Assembly: GCA_964638035.1 (NCBI GenBank)
Contig: CAZWXD010000010.1
Coordinates: 37,810-101,809 of the forward strand
Direction: 5' to 3'
DNA length: 64,000 nt
Source: JAGGAG01 sp964638035
GTDB taxonomy: Bacteria; Gemmatimonadota; Gemmatimonadetes; Gemmatimonadales; GWC2-71-9
Part shown: in pieces, positions 39,920-48,508 of the stretch
Numbering within the stretch: position 1 is the first letter of the stretch
Layout: each line of letters begins with the position of its first letter
Notes under the pieces: model-generated
Database searches by the model: none
Told to the model about the DNA's origin: nothing
What the model saw: the letters and a program-made list of their open reading frames with translations, nothing else
Translations under genes and position numbers: made by a program

Positions 39920-41710
39920 TTGCGCTTCCTCCTGGTCATCGTTGCCTCCTCGCTGCTCGCACTCTTCACGTACCTCCGGCTGGAGCGGCTGGGCGTGCGT
40001 GCGTGGCCGGCTATCGTGGCCCGGAGCATGGCCTGGGCTGCCATCGGGTTACTCGTGCTCAACGTGTCCTGCCCGCGACGGCCCGGCGCTGAGCGCCCGG
40101 TGGTGCTGCTCGATGCCTCGCTCAGCATGGGCCAGGATCCGGCGCACTGGCTCAGGGCCCGTCGCCTCGCGGATTCGCTGGGAGAGGTGCGCTGGGTGGG
40201 GGTGGGGGCCGCCACCCCTGACACCATGCCTGACCGGGGCGACTCCCGCCTGGCCCCCGCCATTGCCGCAGCATCTGCCCTGGGCCGTCCCGTCACCGTG
40301 GTCACCGACGGCGAAGTGGAGGATGCCGCAGAGATACCGCCCGACGTCCGACGCGGGCTCCGGGTGGTGGTGGTCCCGCGGGAGCCCCGCGAGGACTGGG
40401 CGCTCGTGGAGGTCACGGGCCCTGCACGGGTCACGGTGGGCGACACCCTCCCGCTCGACATCGCGATCCGCCACGTTGGCGGCCGATCCGGGGACAGCGT
40501 GATGGTGGAGGTGGCGGGGCCGGGCGACCGAATCCTGGTGCGCCGTCAGGTGCGCATGACCGGGGACGTGGCCACGGCGACGCTCCGCGCCCCGACCCGG
40601 TCGCTGGCCGCGGGCGAGCACATGCTGTCGGTCCGCCTCGCACACATGAGGGATGCGGAGCCGCGCACCGACGAGCGCGCGTTCCACCTGGCAGTGGCCG
40701 CCACGCCCGGGGTTGTGCTCGTCACCTCGCCGGCAGACTGGGATGCCCGATTCCTCTTCAAGGTCCTGGCGGATGTCAGCGCCCTGCCCGTGCGTGGCTT
40801 CGTGCAATTCGGGACCGAGTGGCGGACGATGGGCACCGTGCTGCCGGTGAGCGATGAGGCCGTGCGCCGGGCAATGCGGGGGGCCGACCTGCTCGTGTTG
40901 AAGGGCAGGGCGGTGGAGCGTGCAGGCGAGGTGCGTACCCGGGCACTCTGGCTCTGGCCCGGCAGCGAGGGACGGGCCGAACCCGGCGATTGGTACCTCG
41001 TTCCCACACCGACGTCACCCCTGGCGCCGACCCTGGCGGCTGTGCCCGTCGATTCGTTCCCGCCCGCCGTGCAGCTCACGCCGGTGCAGCCACCGCCAAC
41101 AGGATGGGTGGCGCTCATGGCACAGGCAGGGCGCCGCGGTGCGCCGCGACCGGCAATGATGGGCGTCGAGGTGGGGCGGCGCCGCACCGTCACCACTGCG
41201 GTCGATGGCCTCTGGCGGTGGGCCTTCCGCGGCGGCGCTCCGGAGCAGGGCTATCGCGCCCTGATGGCGGCGACGGTGAGTTGGCTCCTGGCCGCACCTG
41301 ACACCGTGCAGGGTGCCGCGGTACCGGTGCGGCACGTGGTCCGGAACGGCCAACCGGTCACCTTTGCCTGGCGGGGTGCCGGCCCTGCGCGCACGCTCGG
41401 GGTGAGCTGGTCGCGCAGCGACAGCCTGCAGGCCGATTCCCTTGCCTTCGACGGGATGGGGCGGGCGCAGGCGCGGTTGCCGGTCGGCACGTGGCGCTAC
41501 CGGCTCGAGGATGGGGCCACCGGCCTGGTGGCGGTTGAGGGTTACTCGGACGAGTTGCTGCCGCGGCCGGTATCGCTGGCATCGCAGGAGGGCGCGACAG
41601 TGCGGGACCACGCCCGAAGCGCGGCGCGAGACTGGTGGTGGCTCTTCCTCCTGGCAGTCACGGCCCTCTGCACGGAATGGGTGGTCCGGAGGCGGATGGG
41701 CCTTCGCTGA
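39920..41710 (+). CDS. Large membrane-anchored VWA-like protein, unknown function
   Basis: 596 residues from TTG 39920. Two N-terminal helices (LLVIVASSLLALFTYLRL and IVARSMAWAAIGLLVLNVS) lead into RPVVLLDASLSMGQD, a MIDAS-like DxSxS of von Willebrand A domains; next comes VTVVTDGEVED. A periplasmic Ig-like/beta domain follows (RVTVGDTLPLDIAIRHVGGR), then a helical region and a C-terminal helix DWWWLFLLAVTALCTEWVV with a cytoplasmic RRRMGLR. The layout resembles BatA/BatB- or glutamine-amidotransferase-like membrane proteins, but no MoxR ATPase or Bat partner is nearby. Function unknown. Confidence 0.75.
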   Translation: MRFLLVIVASSLLALFTYLRLERLGVRAWPAIVARSMAWAAIGLLVLNVSCPRRPGAERPVVLLDASLSMGQDPAHWLRARRLADSLGEVRWVGVGAATPDTMPDRGDSRLAPAIAAASALGRPVTVVTDGEVEDAAEIPPDVRRGLRVVVVPREPREDWALVEVTGPARVTVGDTLPLDIAIRHVGGRSGDSVMVEVAGPGDRILVRRQVRMTGDVATATLRAPTRSLAAGEHMLSVRLAHMRDAEPRTDERAFHLAVAATPGVVLVTSPADWDARFLFKVLADVSALPVRGFVQFGTEWRTMGTVLPVSDEAVRRAMRGADLLVLKGRAVERAGEVRTRALWLWPGSEGRAEPGDWYLVPTPTSPLAPTLAAVPVDSFPPAVQLTPVQPPPTGWVALMAQAGRRGAPRPAMMGVEVGRRRTVTTAVDGLWRWAFRGGAPEQGYRALMAATVSWLLAAPDTVQGAAVPVRHVVRNGQPVTFAWRGAGPARTLGVSWSRSDSLQADSLAFDGMGRAQARLPVGTWRYRLEDGATGLVAVEGYSDELLPRPVSLASQEGATVRDHARSAARDWWWLFLLAVTALCTEWVVRRRMGLR

Positions 41711-41718
41711 CGCGCGAC

Positions 41719-41724
41719 TATCTT
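41719..41724 (+). promoter_or_regulatory. -10 box of ftsY
   Basis: TATCTT, 6 nt before the ATG at 41731 and without a Shine-Dalgarno between, again the leaderless pattern. No clear -35. Confidence 0.35.
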
Positions 41725-41730
41725 GTCCCC

Positions 41731-42648
41731 ATGACACTCGGTCGTCTCTCGGAACAGAAGCTGTCCCTCTGGGGCCGCGTGAAGCGGGTCATGCTCACCG
41801 ACGTGGGCGCCCTGGTGCGCGGGCTCCGGGAGTCGAGCCTCGAAGAGTTGGAGCAGGTGCTGCTCGAGGCCGATTTCGGCGTGCCGGCGACCATGGCAAT
41901 GGTGCAGGCCCTGGAGCAGGGAGTGCGCTCGGGCAAGCTCACGAACGAGGCCCAGCTTCGGGAGGCACTGACCGGGCAGCTCGTCGTGCAGCTCGAGTCG
42001 GGGACGGGAAGCGCAGGACTTGCCCGTGCCAGTAGCGGGCCAACCGTGGTGCTGGTCGTGGGCGTGAATGGCGTTGGCAAGACGACCACGGTGGCCAAGC
42101 TCGCCGCGCGCCTCACGAAGGAGGGACGGAAGGTCCTGCTCGTGGCCGCGGACACCTGGCGTGCCGGCGCCATCTCGCAGCTGAAGGCCTGGGCCGAGCG
42201 CCTGGGCCTTCCCATCGTGGCGGGGGCGCCCGGCGGTGACCCGGCTGCCGTGGCCTTCGATGCGCTCGAGGCCGCCACCGCACGGGGCTGCGATACGATC
42301 ATCCTCGACACCGCGGGCCGGCTGCACACCCAGGAGGGGCTCATGGATGAGCTTCGCAAGGTGACGCGCGTCATTGCGCGAAAGCAACCGGGTGCGCCCC
42401 ATGAGACCTTGCTGGTGCTCGATGGCACCGTGGGCCAGAACGCGCTGCAGCAGGGGCGCCAGTTCACCGAGGCCGTGGCATGCACCGGCCTCATCGTCAC
42501 CAAGCTCGACGGCAGCGCCCGGGGCGGCGCCGTCACCGCGCTGCGGCGCGAGCTGGGCCTGCCCATCCGGTTCATCGGCACCGGCGAGTCGGTGGATGCC
42601 CTGGAGCCCTTCGACGCCCGGCGCTATGCGGAGCGGTTGCTCGCCTGA
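41731..42648 (+). CDS. ftsY: Signal recognition particle receptor FtsY
   Basis: 305 residues, just the NG domain: no long acidic A domain as in E. coli FtsY. SRP GTPase motifs: GVNGVGKTTTVAKLAARL (G1), DTWRAGAISQLKAWAERL (insertion box), DTAGRLHTQEGLMDEL (G3), TKLDGSARGGAVTAL (G4) and FIGTGESVDALEPFDARRYA at the end. Docks ribosome-SRP complexes at the membrane for cotranslational insertion. ATG 41731 is chosen because the -10 box lies 6 nt upstream and family sequence begins there. Confidence 0.95.
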   Translation: MTLGRLSEQKLSLWGRVKRVMLTDVGALVRGLRESSLEELEQVLLEADFGVPATMAMVQALEQGVRSGKLTNEAQLREALTGQLVVQLESGTGSAGLARASSGPTVVLVVGVNGVGKTTTVAKLAARLTKEGRKVLLVAADTWRAGAISQLKAWAERLGLPIVAGAPGGDPAAVAFDALEAATARGCDTIILDTAGRLHTQEGLMDELRKVTRVIARKQPGAPHETLLVLDGTVGQNALQQGRQFTEAVACTGLIVTKLDGSARGGAVTALRRELGLPIRFIGTGESVDALEPFDARRYAERLLA

Positions 42649-42687
42649 GACGGCGGGCCCGCATGCCGCCGGGCCAGCCAGCGGCTG

Positions 42688-44769
42688 ATGCGGTCACGCA
42701 CTGCCCAGCTTTCGCTCCGGCCCGACACGCCCGTGCAGTTCCTCAAGGGCGTGGGTGAGAAGCGCGCCGAGTTGCTCGCGAAGCTGGGCATCCGCACGGC
42801 GCTCGACCTCATCTGGCACATCCCCCATCGCTACCTCGACGCCTCGGCGCTGACCCCGCTGGCGCGCGCACGGGTGGGCGAGGAGGTTGCCGCCGTGGGG
42901 CGCGTCGTCGCCACCCGCGTGCTGCCCACCCGCAAGGGCCTCCGGATCTTCCACGCCATGCTTCGCGACGAATCCGGCCTGCTGGAGTGTGTGTGGCCCG
43001 GCCAGGCCTTCCTCGACCGCATCATTCGCCAGGGCCAGTTGCTCCTCGTGTCCGGTCCCGTGCGCTTCTACCATGGACGCCAGCTCGCACCGCGGGAGTA
43101 CATCATCCTGGGCGATGCGGAGGGGGATGACTCGCCTGTGGGGCGCATCCTGCCGGTATACCCCGCCACCGAGGGGCTGAGCCACCGACAGGTACGGGCC
43201 CTGGTCGAACGGCACCTCGACGACCTGGTGCCCATGATCGAGGATCTCCTGCCGAGCCGGGATCGCACGGCCCTCGGCCTCCGGCCGCTGGCCGACGCGC
43301 TCAGGGCCGTCCACCGGCCGGAGTCGGCCACCGATGCCGAGTCGGGACGCCGCCGGCTTGCATTCGACGAACTCTTCGACCTGCAGCTCATGCTGGTGCG
43401 CGCGCGAACGCTGGCACGACACGATGCACGGGGGCAGGTCCTTGCAGGAACGGGTGAGCTTACCCGCGCACTGGAACGCTCCCTGCCGTGGGCCCTCACC
43501 GGGGACCAGTCCCGGGCGCTCACCAACATCCAGCACGACATGGCAGCACCGGAGCGGATGCACCGCCTGCTCATGGGTGACGTGGGCACCGGCAAGACGG
43601 TCGTGGCCCTGCTGGCCATGCTCACGGCAGTGGAAAGCGATGCGCAGGCCGTCCTCATGGCCCCGACCGAGCTGCTCGCCGAGCAGCATGCTGCGAGCCT
43701 CGCGCGGCTGCTGGCACCGCTCGGGATCGTTCCCGAGGTGCTCCTCGGACGCATGACGCCGGCGGAGAAGTCGGCGGCACGCCGTCGGCTGGCGAGCGGG
43801 GCCGCACGCATTGCCGTGGGAACGCACGCCCTGGTGCAGGAGAGCGTTGCCTTCAGGCGCCTGGGCCTGGTGGTGATCGACGAGCAGCACCGGTTTGGCG
43901 TGGAGCAGCGAGCCGCACTCATCGGCAAGGGCGCGGCCCCCGACCTGCTCCTGCTCTCGGCCACGCCGATCCCGCGGTCGCTGGCGCTGACCCTGTACGG
44001 CGACCTCGACGTCACCGCGATCCGCGAGAGGCCTCCCGGCCGCGGTCGCGTGCGCACCGCCATTCGTGGAGACGCTGAGCGCGAGCGTGTCTGGGCCTTC
44101 GTGGACGAGGAGTGCCGCCGCGGCCGCCAGGCGTATGTCGTGCTCCCGGTCATCGAGGAATCAGAGAAGGCCGACCTCCGGGCGGCGACCACCGCCGCGG
44201 AGCACCTCCGCACGCGGCTCCCGGGCCTCGAGGTGGGGCTGGCCCACGGTCGACTCAAGGCGGAGGAGCGGGACCAGGTCATGCGGCGCTTCCGGGATGG
44301 GAGCATTCACGTGCTCGTGGCCACGACGGTCATTGAAGTGGGCATCGACGTGCCCAATGCCACCATCATGGTGATCGAGCACCCGGAGCGGTTCGGGCTG
44401 GCCCAGCTGCACCAGCTTCGGGGCCGCGTGGGACGCGGGGCGGGGGAGAGCTACGCGATCCTGCTCGCCGACGGGCCGGGATACGAGCGCCTGCGGGCGT
44501 TTGCGGCGACCGATGACGGCTTCAAGGTGGCTGAACTGGACCTGGCCGAGCGGGGCATGGGTGACCTGCTGGGGCAACGGCAGAGCGGGGGGCTCACCCT
44601 CCGCCACGCACGGCTGGCGGACGATGCGGACCTGCTCGACCAGGCACGTCACCTGGCCCAGGAGGTCGTGGGGAGGGACCCTGCCCTCGTGCGCCCCGAA
44701 CACGCGGCCCTCCGGAACCGCACCATCTCGCGGTTCCCGAGGGCTGTGGAGTTGTTCCGCACCGGGTGA
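42688..44769 (+). CDS. recG: ATP-dependent DNA helicase RecG
   Basis: 693 residues. Branch-migrating helicase for replication-fork rescue and recombination. N-terminal wedge/OB domain (LRPDTPVQFLKGVGEKRAEL, then IWHIPHRYLD), helicase motifs GDVGTGKTVVALLAML (I), VVIDEQHRFGVEQRAAL (II, DEQH), LLSATPIPRSLALTLYGDLD (III), TVIEVGIDVPNATIMVIEHP (V) and LRGRVGRG (VI), with the C-terminal hairpin FLLADGPGYERL-like region conserved. Full length. The start at 42688 begins just before the conserved region. Confidence 0.95.
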   Translation: MRSRTAQLSLRPDTPVQFLKGVGEKRAELLAKLGIRTALDLIWHIPHRYLDASALTPLARARVGEEVAAVGRVVATRVLPTRKGLRIFHAMLRDESGLLECVWPGQAFLDRIIRQGQLLLVSGPVRFYHGRQLAPREYIILGDAEGDDSPVGRILPVYPATEGLSHRQVRALVERHLDDLVPMIEDLLPSRDRTALGLRPLADALRAVHRPESATDAESGRRRLAFDELFDLQLMLVRARTLARHDARGQVLAGTGELTRALERSLPWALTGDQSRALTNIQHDMAAPERMHRLLMGDVGTGKTVVALLAMLTAVESDAQAVLMAPTELLAEQHAASLARLLAPLGIVPEVLLGRMTPAEKSAARRRLASGAARIAVGTHALVQESVAFRRLGLVVIDEQHRFGVEQRAALIGKGAAPDLLLLSATPIPRSLALTLYGDLDVTAIRERPPGRGRVRTAIRGDAERERVWAFVDEECRRGRQAYVVLPVIEESEKADLRAATTAAEHLRTRLPGLEVGLAHGRLKAEERDQVMRRFRDGSIHVLVATTVIEVGIDVPNATIMVIEHPERFGLAQLHQLRGRVGRGAGESYAILLADGPGYERLRAFAATDDGFKVAELDLAERGMGDLLGQRQSGGLTLRHARLADDADLLDQARHLAQEVVGRDPALVRPEHAALRNRTISRFPRAVELFRTG

Positions 44770-44799
44770 CGCGCACGCCCCGGCGCACCGGTCATGCGC

Positions 44800-46215
44800 T
44801 CAGGGAAAGATACCCATCTCCTGGTAGATCACCGCCACCTTGTCGATGGCCGTTACCATGGCGGCGGTGCGCAGGTCCACCTTGGGGCCCAGGGCGTTCC
44901 GGGTGTCCCGCACCCCATGGTAGGCGCCGATCATCGTCTCCTCCAGCCCGGAGTTGACGAGGTCGATCTCGTCGGCACCATGGACCAGCGATTCCACCTC
45001 GGGGCCCTCGAGTCGCCGGCCACTCAGCTTCTCCATGCCCCCAACCAGCCGCCGGGCAAATCCCTCGTCGAACCGCTTCTCCATGCGGCCGAACCGGACG
45101 TGGGAGAGGTTCTTGAGCCACTCGAAGTAGGACACCGTGACGCCGCCGGCATTGAGGTACAGGTCGGGCAGCACCAGCACGCCCTTCTGCTGCAGGATCG
45201 TGTCGGCATCCGGGGTCGTCGGGCCGTTGGCGCCCTCGGCAATGATCTTCGCCCTGATTCGCGGTGCGTTCTCGGCCAGGACCTGGCGCTCGAGCGCGGC
45301 GGGAACCAGGATGTCACACTCGAGCTCCAGCGCCGCCGCCGAGGTGGGCAGCTGCTCGCTTCCCGGGAAGCCGAGGATCGAGCCTGTCTCCTTGCGGAAG
45401 GCCAGCACCTTTTCGAGGTCGAGCCCCTTCGGGTTGTGGATCCCGCCCTCGCGCTCGGAGATGCCCACCAGGATGGCGCCGCCCTCGACCAGGAACCTGG
45501 CGGCATTCGATCCGACGTTGCCGAGCCCCTGGACCACGAAGCGCTTGCCGGCCAGGCCCGGTGTGAGCCCAAGGGCCTTCATGTCCTCGGTGACGCTGCA
45601 CGCCTCGCGCAGCCCGTAGAAGACGCCGCGCCCCGTCGCCTCCGCGCGCCCACGGATGCCGCCCAGTGCCACCGGCTTTCCGGTCACGCATCCCAGCGCG
45701 TTGAGGTCGTCCGACCGGATCTGGGCGTAGGTGTCGGCGATCCAGGCCATCTCCCGCGGGCCGGTGCCGAAATCGGGAGCGGGTACGTCGATGCCCGGCC
45801 CGATGTAGTTCTTGCGCACCAGTTCGAAGGTGTAGCGGCGGGTGATGCGCTCCAGTTCGGCCACGGAGTACTTGTGCCGGGAGATCCGGATCCCGCCCTT
45901 GGCCCCGCCAAAGGGGACGTCCACCACGGCGCACTTGTAGGTCATGAGCGCCGCCAGGGCCATGGTCTCCTCCGCATCGACATTCAGGTCGTAGCGGATC
46001 CCGCCCTTGGTCGGCAGCTTGTGCTGGCTGTGCTCCGCACGCCAGGCATGGATGGTGTCGAGCGTGCCGTCATCACGGCGCAGCGGGAAGCTGAACTGGG
46101 CGACGGTGTTGCACTGGCGGATCTGCCCGAGCAACGTGGGGTGGTGCTTCGTGAGGGCGGCGGCGCGGTCGAAGCTCTGCTCGACCTGCGCAAGAAAACT
46201 TGCACCGACGGACAT
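44800..46215 (-). CDS. gdhA: Glutamate dehydrogenase (Glu/Leu/Phe/Val dehydrogenase family)
   Basis: 471 residues from ATG 46215. Oxidative deamination of glutamate or the reverse amination. HKLPTKGGIRYDLNVDAEET, catalytic PFGGAKGGIRI, DVPAPDFGTGPREMAWIADT, Rossmann GLGNVGSNAARFLVEGGAIL, AEGANGPTTPDADTILQQKG and LYLNAGGVTVSYFEWLKNL. Coenzyme preference cannot be fixed by eye; leucine dehydrogenase is unlikely given length and motifs. The GGAG before the ATG and a divergent promoter region shared with asnS support the start; longer frames to 46326 run through that promoter. Confidence 0.92.
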   Translation of the reverse strand: MSVGASFLAQVEQSFDRAAALTKHHPTLLGQIRQCNTVAQFSFPLRRDDGTLDTIHAWRAEHSQHKLPTKGGIRYDLNVDAEETMALAALMTYKCAVVDVPFGGAKGGIRISRHKYSVAELERITRRYTFELVRKNYIGPGIDVPAPDFGTGPREMAWIADTYAQIRSDDLNALGCVTGKPVALGGIRGRAEATGRGVFYGLREACSVTEDMKALGLTPGLAGKRFVVQGLGNVGSNAARFLVEGGAILVGISEREGGIHNPKGLDLEKVLAFRKETGSILGFPGSEQLPTSAAALELECDILVPAALERQVLAENAPRIRAKIIAEGANGPTTPDADTILQQKGVLVLPDLYLNAGGVTVSYFEWLKNLSHVRFGRMEKRFDEGFARRLVGGMEKLSGRRLEGPEVESLVHGADEIDLVNSGLEETMIGAYHGVRDTRNALGPKVDLRTAAMVTAIDKVAVIYQEMGIFP

Positions 46216-46237
46216 TCCGGCTCCAGGTGGGGGCTCC

Positions 46238-46267
46238 CGAATATCGCAGGGCGCACAGGGAGTGCAA
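46238..46267 (-). promoter_or_regulatory. Candidate promoter of the glutamate dehydrogenase gene
   Basis: On the minus strand TTGCAC (46267-46262), 18-nt spacer, TATTCG (46243-46238). Moderate match, directed at the ATG at 46215. Confidence 0.3.
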
Positions 46268-46268
46268 G

Positions 46269-46298
46269 TTGACGGCAATCGGTCAGGACCTGTAACCT
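46269..46298 (+). promoter_or_regulatory. Candidate sigma70-like promoter of asnS
   Basis: TTGACG (46269-46274), 18-nt spacer, TAACCT (46293-46298) with a TG just before it. Back-to-back with the gdhA promoter. Leaves a GC-rich 5' leader of about 90 nt before asnS, in which no T-box motif was seen. Confidence 0.45.
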
Positions 46299-46397
46299 GT
46301 GGCGCCCGGGGCGCGGTGCCCTGCACTGGCCGGGTGGTGCCGAAGAGGCACGTGGGCAGTCCCTGTGAAACGAGGCGGCGTGACGCGCACGGACACG

Positions 46398-47693
46398 ATG
46401 GCGCAGACCTGGATCAGCGACCTGGCCGACCATGCGGACGAGACGGTGGTCGTCCGCGGCTGGGTGGTGACCACGCGGTCGAGCGGGAAGGTCGCGTTCC
46501 TCGTGCTGCGTGACGGCTCGGGCCAGGTGCAATGTGTCGTCTCGAAGCGGGACCTCCCGGACGAGGTCTGGACCCGCTTCCAGGGCCTTGGCCAGGAGGC
46601 CTCGGTGGAGGTGACCGGGAGCGTCAGGCTTGATCCCCGGGCGCCCGCCGGCGTGGAGTTGCTGGTGAGCAACCTGGAGCTGCTGGGTGGGAGCGAGGCG
46701 TTCCCGATCACTCCCAAGGAGCACGGCACCCAGTTCCTCTTCGAGCACCGGCACCTCTGGCTCCGGAGCCGCCGGCAGGTGGCCATTGCCCGGGTCCGCC
46801 ACGAGGTGATCCAGGCCATCCGCGACTTCTTCTACGAGCGCGACTTCGTGCTGGTTGACACGCCCATCCTCACTGGCGCCATCGGGGAGGAGGCGGGGAA
46901 CCTCTTCGCCACCGAGTACTTCGACCTGGGGAAGGCCTACCTGGCACAGACGGGACAGCTCTACGTCGAGGCGGCGGCAGCCGCCCTGGGTCGGGTGTAC
47001 TGTTTCGGGCCCACCTTCCGCGCGGAGAAGTCGAAAACCCGCCGCCACCTCACCGAGTTCTGGATGGTGGAGCCGGAAGTGGCATTCAACGACTCCAACG
47101 ACAACATGCGGCTGCAGGAAGCGTTCGTGAGCTACATCGTGGCGCGTGCCCTCGACCGAGCCGCGGAACCGCTCAGGGAGCTCGAGCGTGACACCGGCCC
47201 GCTGGAGCGGGTCCAGGCCCCCTTTGCGCGCATCAGCTACACCGACGCAGTGGCAACCCTCAACCGGCTGGGCTCCGACATGCAGTGGGGGCAGGACCTG
47301 GGAGGGGATGACGAAACGCTGCTGGCCCAGCAGTACGACCGGCCGGTCTTCTGCTTCAACTACCCGAAGCAGGTGAAGGCGTTCTACATGAAGGAGAACC
47401 CCGACGACCCCAGGACGGTGCTCAACAATGACTGCCTGGCGCCGGAGGGGTACGGCGAGATCATTGGCGGGTCCCAGCGGGAAGACAGCTACGACCGGTT
47501 GCTCGCGCGGATTGTGGAGCAGGGGCTCGACCCGGCCGCCTATGGGTGGTACCTGGACCTCAGGAAGTACGGCACCTTCGTGCACTCGGGCTTCGGGCTT
47601 GGGGTGGAGCGAACGGTGGCGTGGATCTGCGGCATCCCCCACGTGCGTGAGACGATCGCCTTTCCCCGCCAGCTGCACCGGCTCTATCCGTAG
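46398..47693 (+). CDS. asnS: Asparaginyl-tRNA synthetase AsnS
   Basis: 431 residues from ATG 46398. Class IIb synthetase. N-terminal OB anticodon-binding domain (TVVVRGWVVTTRSSGKVAFL, LRDGSGQVQCVV), motif 1 region (RHEVIQAIRDFFYERDFVLV), TPILTGAIGEEAGNLF, motif 2 FGPTFRAEKSKTRRHLTEFW and motif 3 GFGLGVERTVAWICGIPHVR. The asparaginyl-type residues in motif 2 (AEKSKTRRHLTEF) distinguish it from aspartyl enzymes. GTG 46380 is an alternative start. A 16-nt palindrome follows the stop. Confidence 0.94.
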   Translation: MAQTWISDLADHADETVVVRGWVVTTRSSGKVAFLVLRDGSGQVQCVVSKRDLPDEVWTRFQGLGQEASVEVTGSVRLDPRAPAGVELLVSNLELLGGSEAFPITPKEHGTQFLFEHRHLWLRSRRQVAIARVRHEVIQAIRDFFYERDFVLVDTPILTGAIGEEAGNLFATEYFDLGKAYLAQTGQLYVEAAAAALGRVYCFGPTFRAEKSKTRRHLTEFWMVEPEVAFNDSNDNMRLQEAFVSYIVARALDRAAEPLRELERDTGPLERVQAPFARISYTDAVATLNRLGSDMQWGQDLGGDDETLLAQQYDRPVFCFNYPKQVKAFYMKENPDDPRTVLNNDCLAPEGYGEIIGGSQREDSYDRLLARIVEQGLDPAAYGWYLDLRKYGTFVHSGFGLGVERTVAWICGIPHVRETIAFPRQLHRLYP

Positions 47694-47708
47694 GGCACCG
47701 CGGTGCCC
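47693..47708. terminator. 16-nt perfect palindrome between converging asnS and mazG
   Basis: GGGCACCG followed directly by its complement CGGTGCCC. Would fold as a 6-bp stem with a CGCG loop on either strand; the position between two convergent stops suits a bidirectional terminator. Confidence 0.4.
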
Positions 47709-47717
47709 GGCTGGCGG

Positions 47718-48476
47718 TCATGCCGTCTGCTCGCCCAGCTTCACCTCATCCCAGATCGCATCGAGTTGCGTGAGCGTGGCGTTGCCCAGGTCCAGGCCCC
47801 GCGCCGCGGCCAGTTGCTCCACCGCCTCGAACCGGCGCCGGAACTTCGTGTTGGCGCGATCGAGCGCCGGCCCGGGTTGGACCCCAACCTTTCGCGCCAG
47901 GTTCACGACCGCGAAGAGCAGGTCGCCCACCTCGTCGGCCAGCGTTTCGTGCCCCGGCTCGTGGCCCGACGCCAGTTCCGCCTCCACCTCAGCCAGCTCC
48001 TCCCGCACCTTCGCGGCCGGCCCCGCCGCATCGGGCCAATCGAACCCCACGCCGGCTGCCCGCTCCTGGAGGCGGTAGGCCTGGAGCAGGTCGGGCAGGG
48101 TGCGCGGCAATCCATCGAGCACGCGCCGATGGCCCTCCCGCTGCTTCAGGCGTTCCCAGGGCTCGGGCGGGCCATGGTTGAAGAGGTGCGGGTGGCGCCG
48201 CTCCATCTTCCGGACCACGCGATCGGCGATGTCGTCCGGGGTGGCCTCACCGCGTTCCTTCGCAATCACGAACTGCCAGGCCAGGTGCAGCAGGAAGTCG
48301 CCGAGCTCCTCCCGGATGGCGGCGGTGTCCTCGTCGCGGAGGGCGGCGTCGAGTTCGAGCACCTCCTCGACCAGGTACGGCCGGAGCGTTTCACGACTCT
48401 GGGCACGGTCCCACGAGCAGCGGACGCGGAGGTCCTCGACGAGCGCGATGACGCGCTCGAGCGGCGTGTCTTGCAT
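47718..48476 (-). CDS. mazG: Nucleoside triphosphate pyrophosphohydrolase MazG
   Basis: 252 residues from ATG 48476 with GGGGGAG just upstream; a longer frame to 48521 runs into alr. House-cleaning hydrolase of NTPs/dNTPs. Two MazG domains: the first has CSWDRAQSRETLRPYLVEEV then LELDAAL and EELGDFLLHLAWQ (E-x-x-E ... E-x-x-D metal ligands), the second EELAEVEAELASG then LADEVGDLLFAVVNLARK. Full length for the bacterial tandem form. Divergent from alr with overlapping control regions. Confidence 0.92.
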   Translation of the reverse strand: MQDTPLERVIALVEDLRVRCSWDRAQSRETLRPYLVEEVLELDAALRDEDTAAIREELGDFLLHLAWQFVIAKERGEATPDDIADRVVRKMERRHPHLFNHGPPEPWERLKQREGHRRVLDGLPRTLPDLLQAYRLQERAAGVGFDWPDAAGPAAKVREELAEVEAELASGHEPGHETLADEVGDLLFAVVNLARKVGVQPGPALDRANTKFRRRFEAVEQLAAARGLDLGNATLTQLDAIWDEVKLGEQTA

Positions 48477-48498
48477 GACTCCCCCGTCACGGTAGTTT
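48471..48498 (+). promoter_or_regulatory. Promoter of alr-deoB-cdd, overlapping the mazG start
   Basis: TTGCAT (48471-48476), 16-nt spacer, TAGTTT (48493-48498); the alr ATG at 48509 is about 4 nt from the expected start. The -35 box contains the mazG start codon on the other strand. Confidence 0.4.
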
Positions 48499-48508
48499 TC
48501 GCGCCGGC

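Noticed and set aside
46299..46397. Possible T-box or other riboswitch, or N-terminal extension, before asnS
   Set aside because: No T-box sequence or specifier stem could be recognised, and the extended frame is not AsnRS-like; treated as leader.
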